NCBI RefSeq assembly: GCF_026683955.1
Contig: NZ_CP113343.1
Span: forward strand, 2,480,001-2,544,000
Direction of reading: 5' to 3'
Source: Arthrobacter sp. MMS18-M83
GTDB taxonomy: Bacteria; Actinomycetota; Actinomycetes; Actinomycetales; Micrococcaceae
Length of the DNA stretch: 64,000 nt
Shown: piece by piece, positions 62,941 to 64,000 of the stretch
Numbering within the stretch: the first letter of the stretch is position 1
How the letters are laid out: each line of letters starts with the position of its first letter
Made by a program: the position numbers and the translations under genes
Notes under the pieces: generated by a model
Told to the model about the DNA's origin: nothing
Databases searched by the model: none
Seen by the model: the letters and a program-made list of their open reading frames with translations, nothing else

Positions 62941-64000
62941 TTACCCACCATTTCCGCGGGTACCGCCGGTGCCTCCGGCGCCGCCGGTGCCTCCCGTTCC
63001 GCCAAATCCACCGGTACCGCCCAGGCCGCCCGTCCCGGTCCGTCCGGTGGTGGTGCTGGTGTCCAAGGTGGAGGAGACGGCCGGGAGTTCAATTTGATCG
63101 CCTGCGCTGAGCCCGGTCAGCACCTGGGTGCGTCCGTTGTCCGTGATCCCGGTGGTGATGGGTACCGCCGTCGAGGTTCCGTTCTTGAGGACGCTGACAG
63201 TTTGCCGGGTTCCGGTGGTGGTGATTGCCAGCGAAGGCACCGTCAGCGCGTTCTTGGCGGTCGCTGTCGTCACGGAGATGTTTGCGCTCTGGCCTAGCCG
63301 GAGTGCTGCCGGGGGATTCTTGATGGAGATGGTGACCGGGTAGCTGACCACGTTGTTGGTTGTGGTGGCGTTCTGCGCGATCGCCGTGATGGTGCCGGTG
63401 ACGGGTGCAGCGGAGGGGTCGGCCTTGAGGGCCGGGAAGGTGAAGGTCGCGGAGTCGCCAGTCTTCATGGCGGCGATGTCCGATTCGGCGAAGTTGGCGA
63501 TCACCTGAAGATGCGCGGTGTCGCTGATCGTGATGAGTCCGGACGAGGAGGTGCTCGCGGCGCTCGTGGAGGAGCTGCCCGAGGCGCCGGATGCACCGGA
63601 TGAGCTGGAACCGGAGGAGCCGGAGCTGCTACCGGCGTTGCCTCCCACCACGGCGTTGACGGCGGTGATTGTGCCTGAAACCGGAGCGGCGAGGGAGCAG
63701 GACGCCAGGTTCTTGGTTGCGGTGTCGACGGCGATCTGGGCAGACGTGGTGTTTGACGTGGCGCCGCCGCCGCTTTGAGCTGAATTGAGGGCTGTCTGGG
63801 CCGATGCGAGCTGCTCTTTGTCCTTGAGGGCTGAGCTGGCTTGCTGGTTGACTGCCTGGGTCAGGGCTTGATTGTCCTTCGCCAACTGGGCCTGGGCAGC
63901 GTTGAGCGCGGTCTGGGCCGGCTGGCTTGAGGGCGAGGCACTGGCAGCGGTTTGCGCAGACGCGACAGTTGCCGTGTCATTGTTCACGGCCGTCTGCGCC
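62941..64000 (-). CDS. HlyD/RND-type membrane-fusion adaptor, N-terminus beyond the window
   Basis: The frame continues through the right edge; about 353 residues are visible. An alpha-hairpin with AQ/AL heptads (ALNAAQAQLAKDNQALTQAV) is followed by the lipoyl/barrel parts (CSLAAPVSGTITAVNAVVGG, YPVTISIKNPPAALRLGQSA NISV). A Ser/Gly-rich insertion follows GGNAGSS, and the C-terminus is a Gly/Thr-rich tail (GGTGGFGGTGGTGGAGGTGG). It is the adaptor of the MacAB-like exporter, so this gene, the ATPase, permease and small membrane protein probably form one operon. Confidence 0.9.
   Translation of the reverse strand, partial: AQTAVNNDTATVASAQTAASASPSSQPAQTALNAAQAQLAKDNQALTQAVNQQASSALKDKEQLASAQTALNSAQSGGGATSNTTSAQIAVDTATKNLASCSLAAPVSGTITAVNAVVGGNAGSSSGSSGSSSSGASGASGSSSTSAASTSSSGLITISDTAHLQVIANFAESDIAAMKTGDSATFTFPALKADPSAAPVTGTITAIAQNATTTNNVVSYPVTISIKNPPAALRLGQSANISVTTATAKNALTVPSLAITTTGTRQTVSVLKNGTSTAVPITTGITDNGRTQVLTGLSAGDQIELPAVSSTLDTSTTTGRTGTGGLGGTGGFGGTGGTGGAGGTGGTRGNGG

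Overview
The window is the replication-origin region of a high-GC actinobacterium. Gene order (gyrA, gyrB, dciA, recF, gnd, dnaN, dnaA, then rpmH, rnpA, yidD, yidC, khpB, rsmG, parA, parB) and protein style point to Arthrobacter sensu lato (Micrococcaceae). The genus is an inference from family knowledge; no search was run.

Layout. 1-6.6 kb: a CoA-binding protein cut by the left edge, a small hypothetical, a DnaA-box cluster (816-1007), an ArsR/SRPBCC pair, rhomboid protease, cyclophilin, a membrane-anchored Ala/Lys-rich protein, a family 2 glycosyltransferase and an EamA transporter. 6.6-19 kb (minus strand): tRNA-Ala, a 38-aa DLW-39-like gene, tRNA-Ile, the DUF3566 protein, gyrA, gyrB, dciA, recF, gnd, dnaN, the oriC candidate (about 17231-17490) and dnaA. 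19.2-25 kb (plus strand): rpmH through parB. Leading-strand genes diverge from dnaA on both sides, as expected at a bidirectional origin.

25-34.3 kb is the most unusual part. After parB there is an IS3-family element that seems to carry an IS110-family element near its left end. A stretch of about 6 kb (28214-34256) follows in which I find no convincing gene. It holds seven exact parS cores and one single-mismatch parS, grouped in three clusters about 2.4-2.5 kb apart. Two 33-bp repeats, each with a perfect DnaA box, lie by the middle cluster. Two more parS sites lie outside it (in parA and just after parB). The stretch looks like a centromere-like segregation locus that may also bind DnaA.

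34.3-42.5 kb: trxA, trxB, a MurJ-linked pseudokinase-like/discoidin-like membrane protein and murJ (minus strand), a NUDIX hydrolase, and on the plus strand CCA-adding enzyme and a histidine phosphatase. 42.5-43.5 kb: two tiny ORFs with strong ribosome binding sites. 43.5-54 kb: a GT87-like mannosyltransferase coupled to a phytoene-desaturase-like oxidoreductase, a divergent NAD(P)H-binding/HxlR pair with a palindromic operator, an FtsX-type ABC exporter divergent from a NarL-type two-component system, and a lipoprotein penicillin-binding protein. 54-64 kb: an FAD monooxygenase/TetR pair with its operator, an ABC-F protein, a frameshifted sugar O-acetyltransferase, a TetR regulator, an MFS transporter, and a MacAB-like export operon cut by the right edge.

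Recurring non-coding features: several genes look leaderless (TANNNT 6-7 nt before the start codon); one terminator/repeat family built on TTGTTGTCGTT / AACGACAACAA; and a second intergenic repeat family with GAGCGAGCGTC and CTGCAGGAG motifs.
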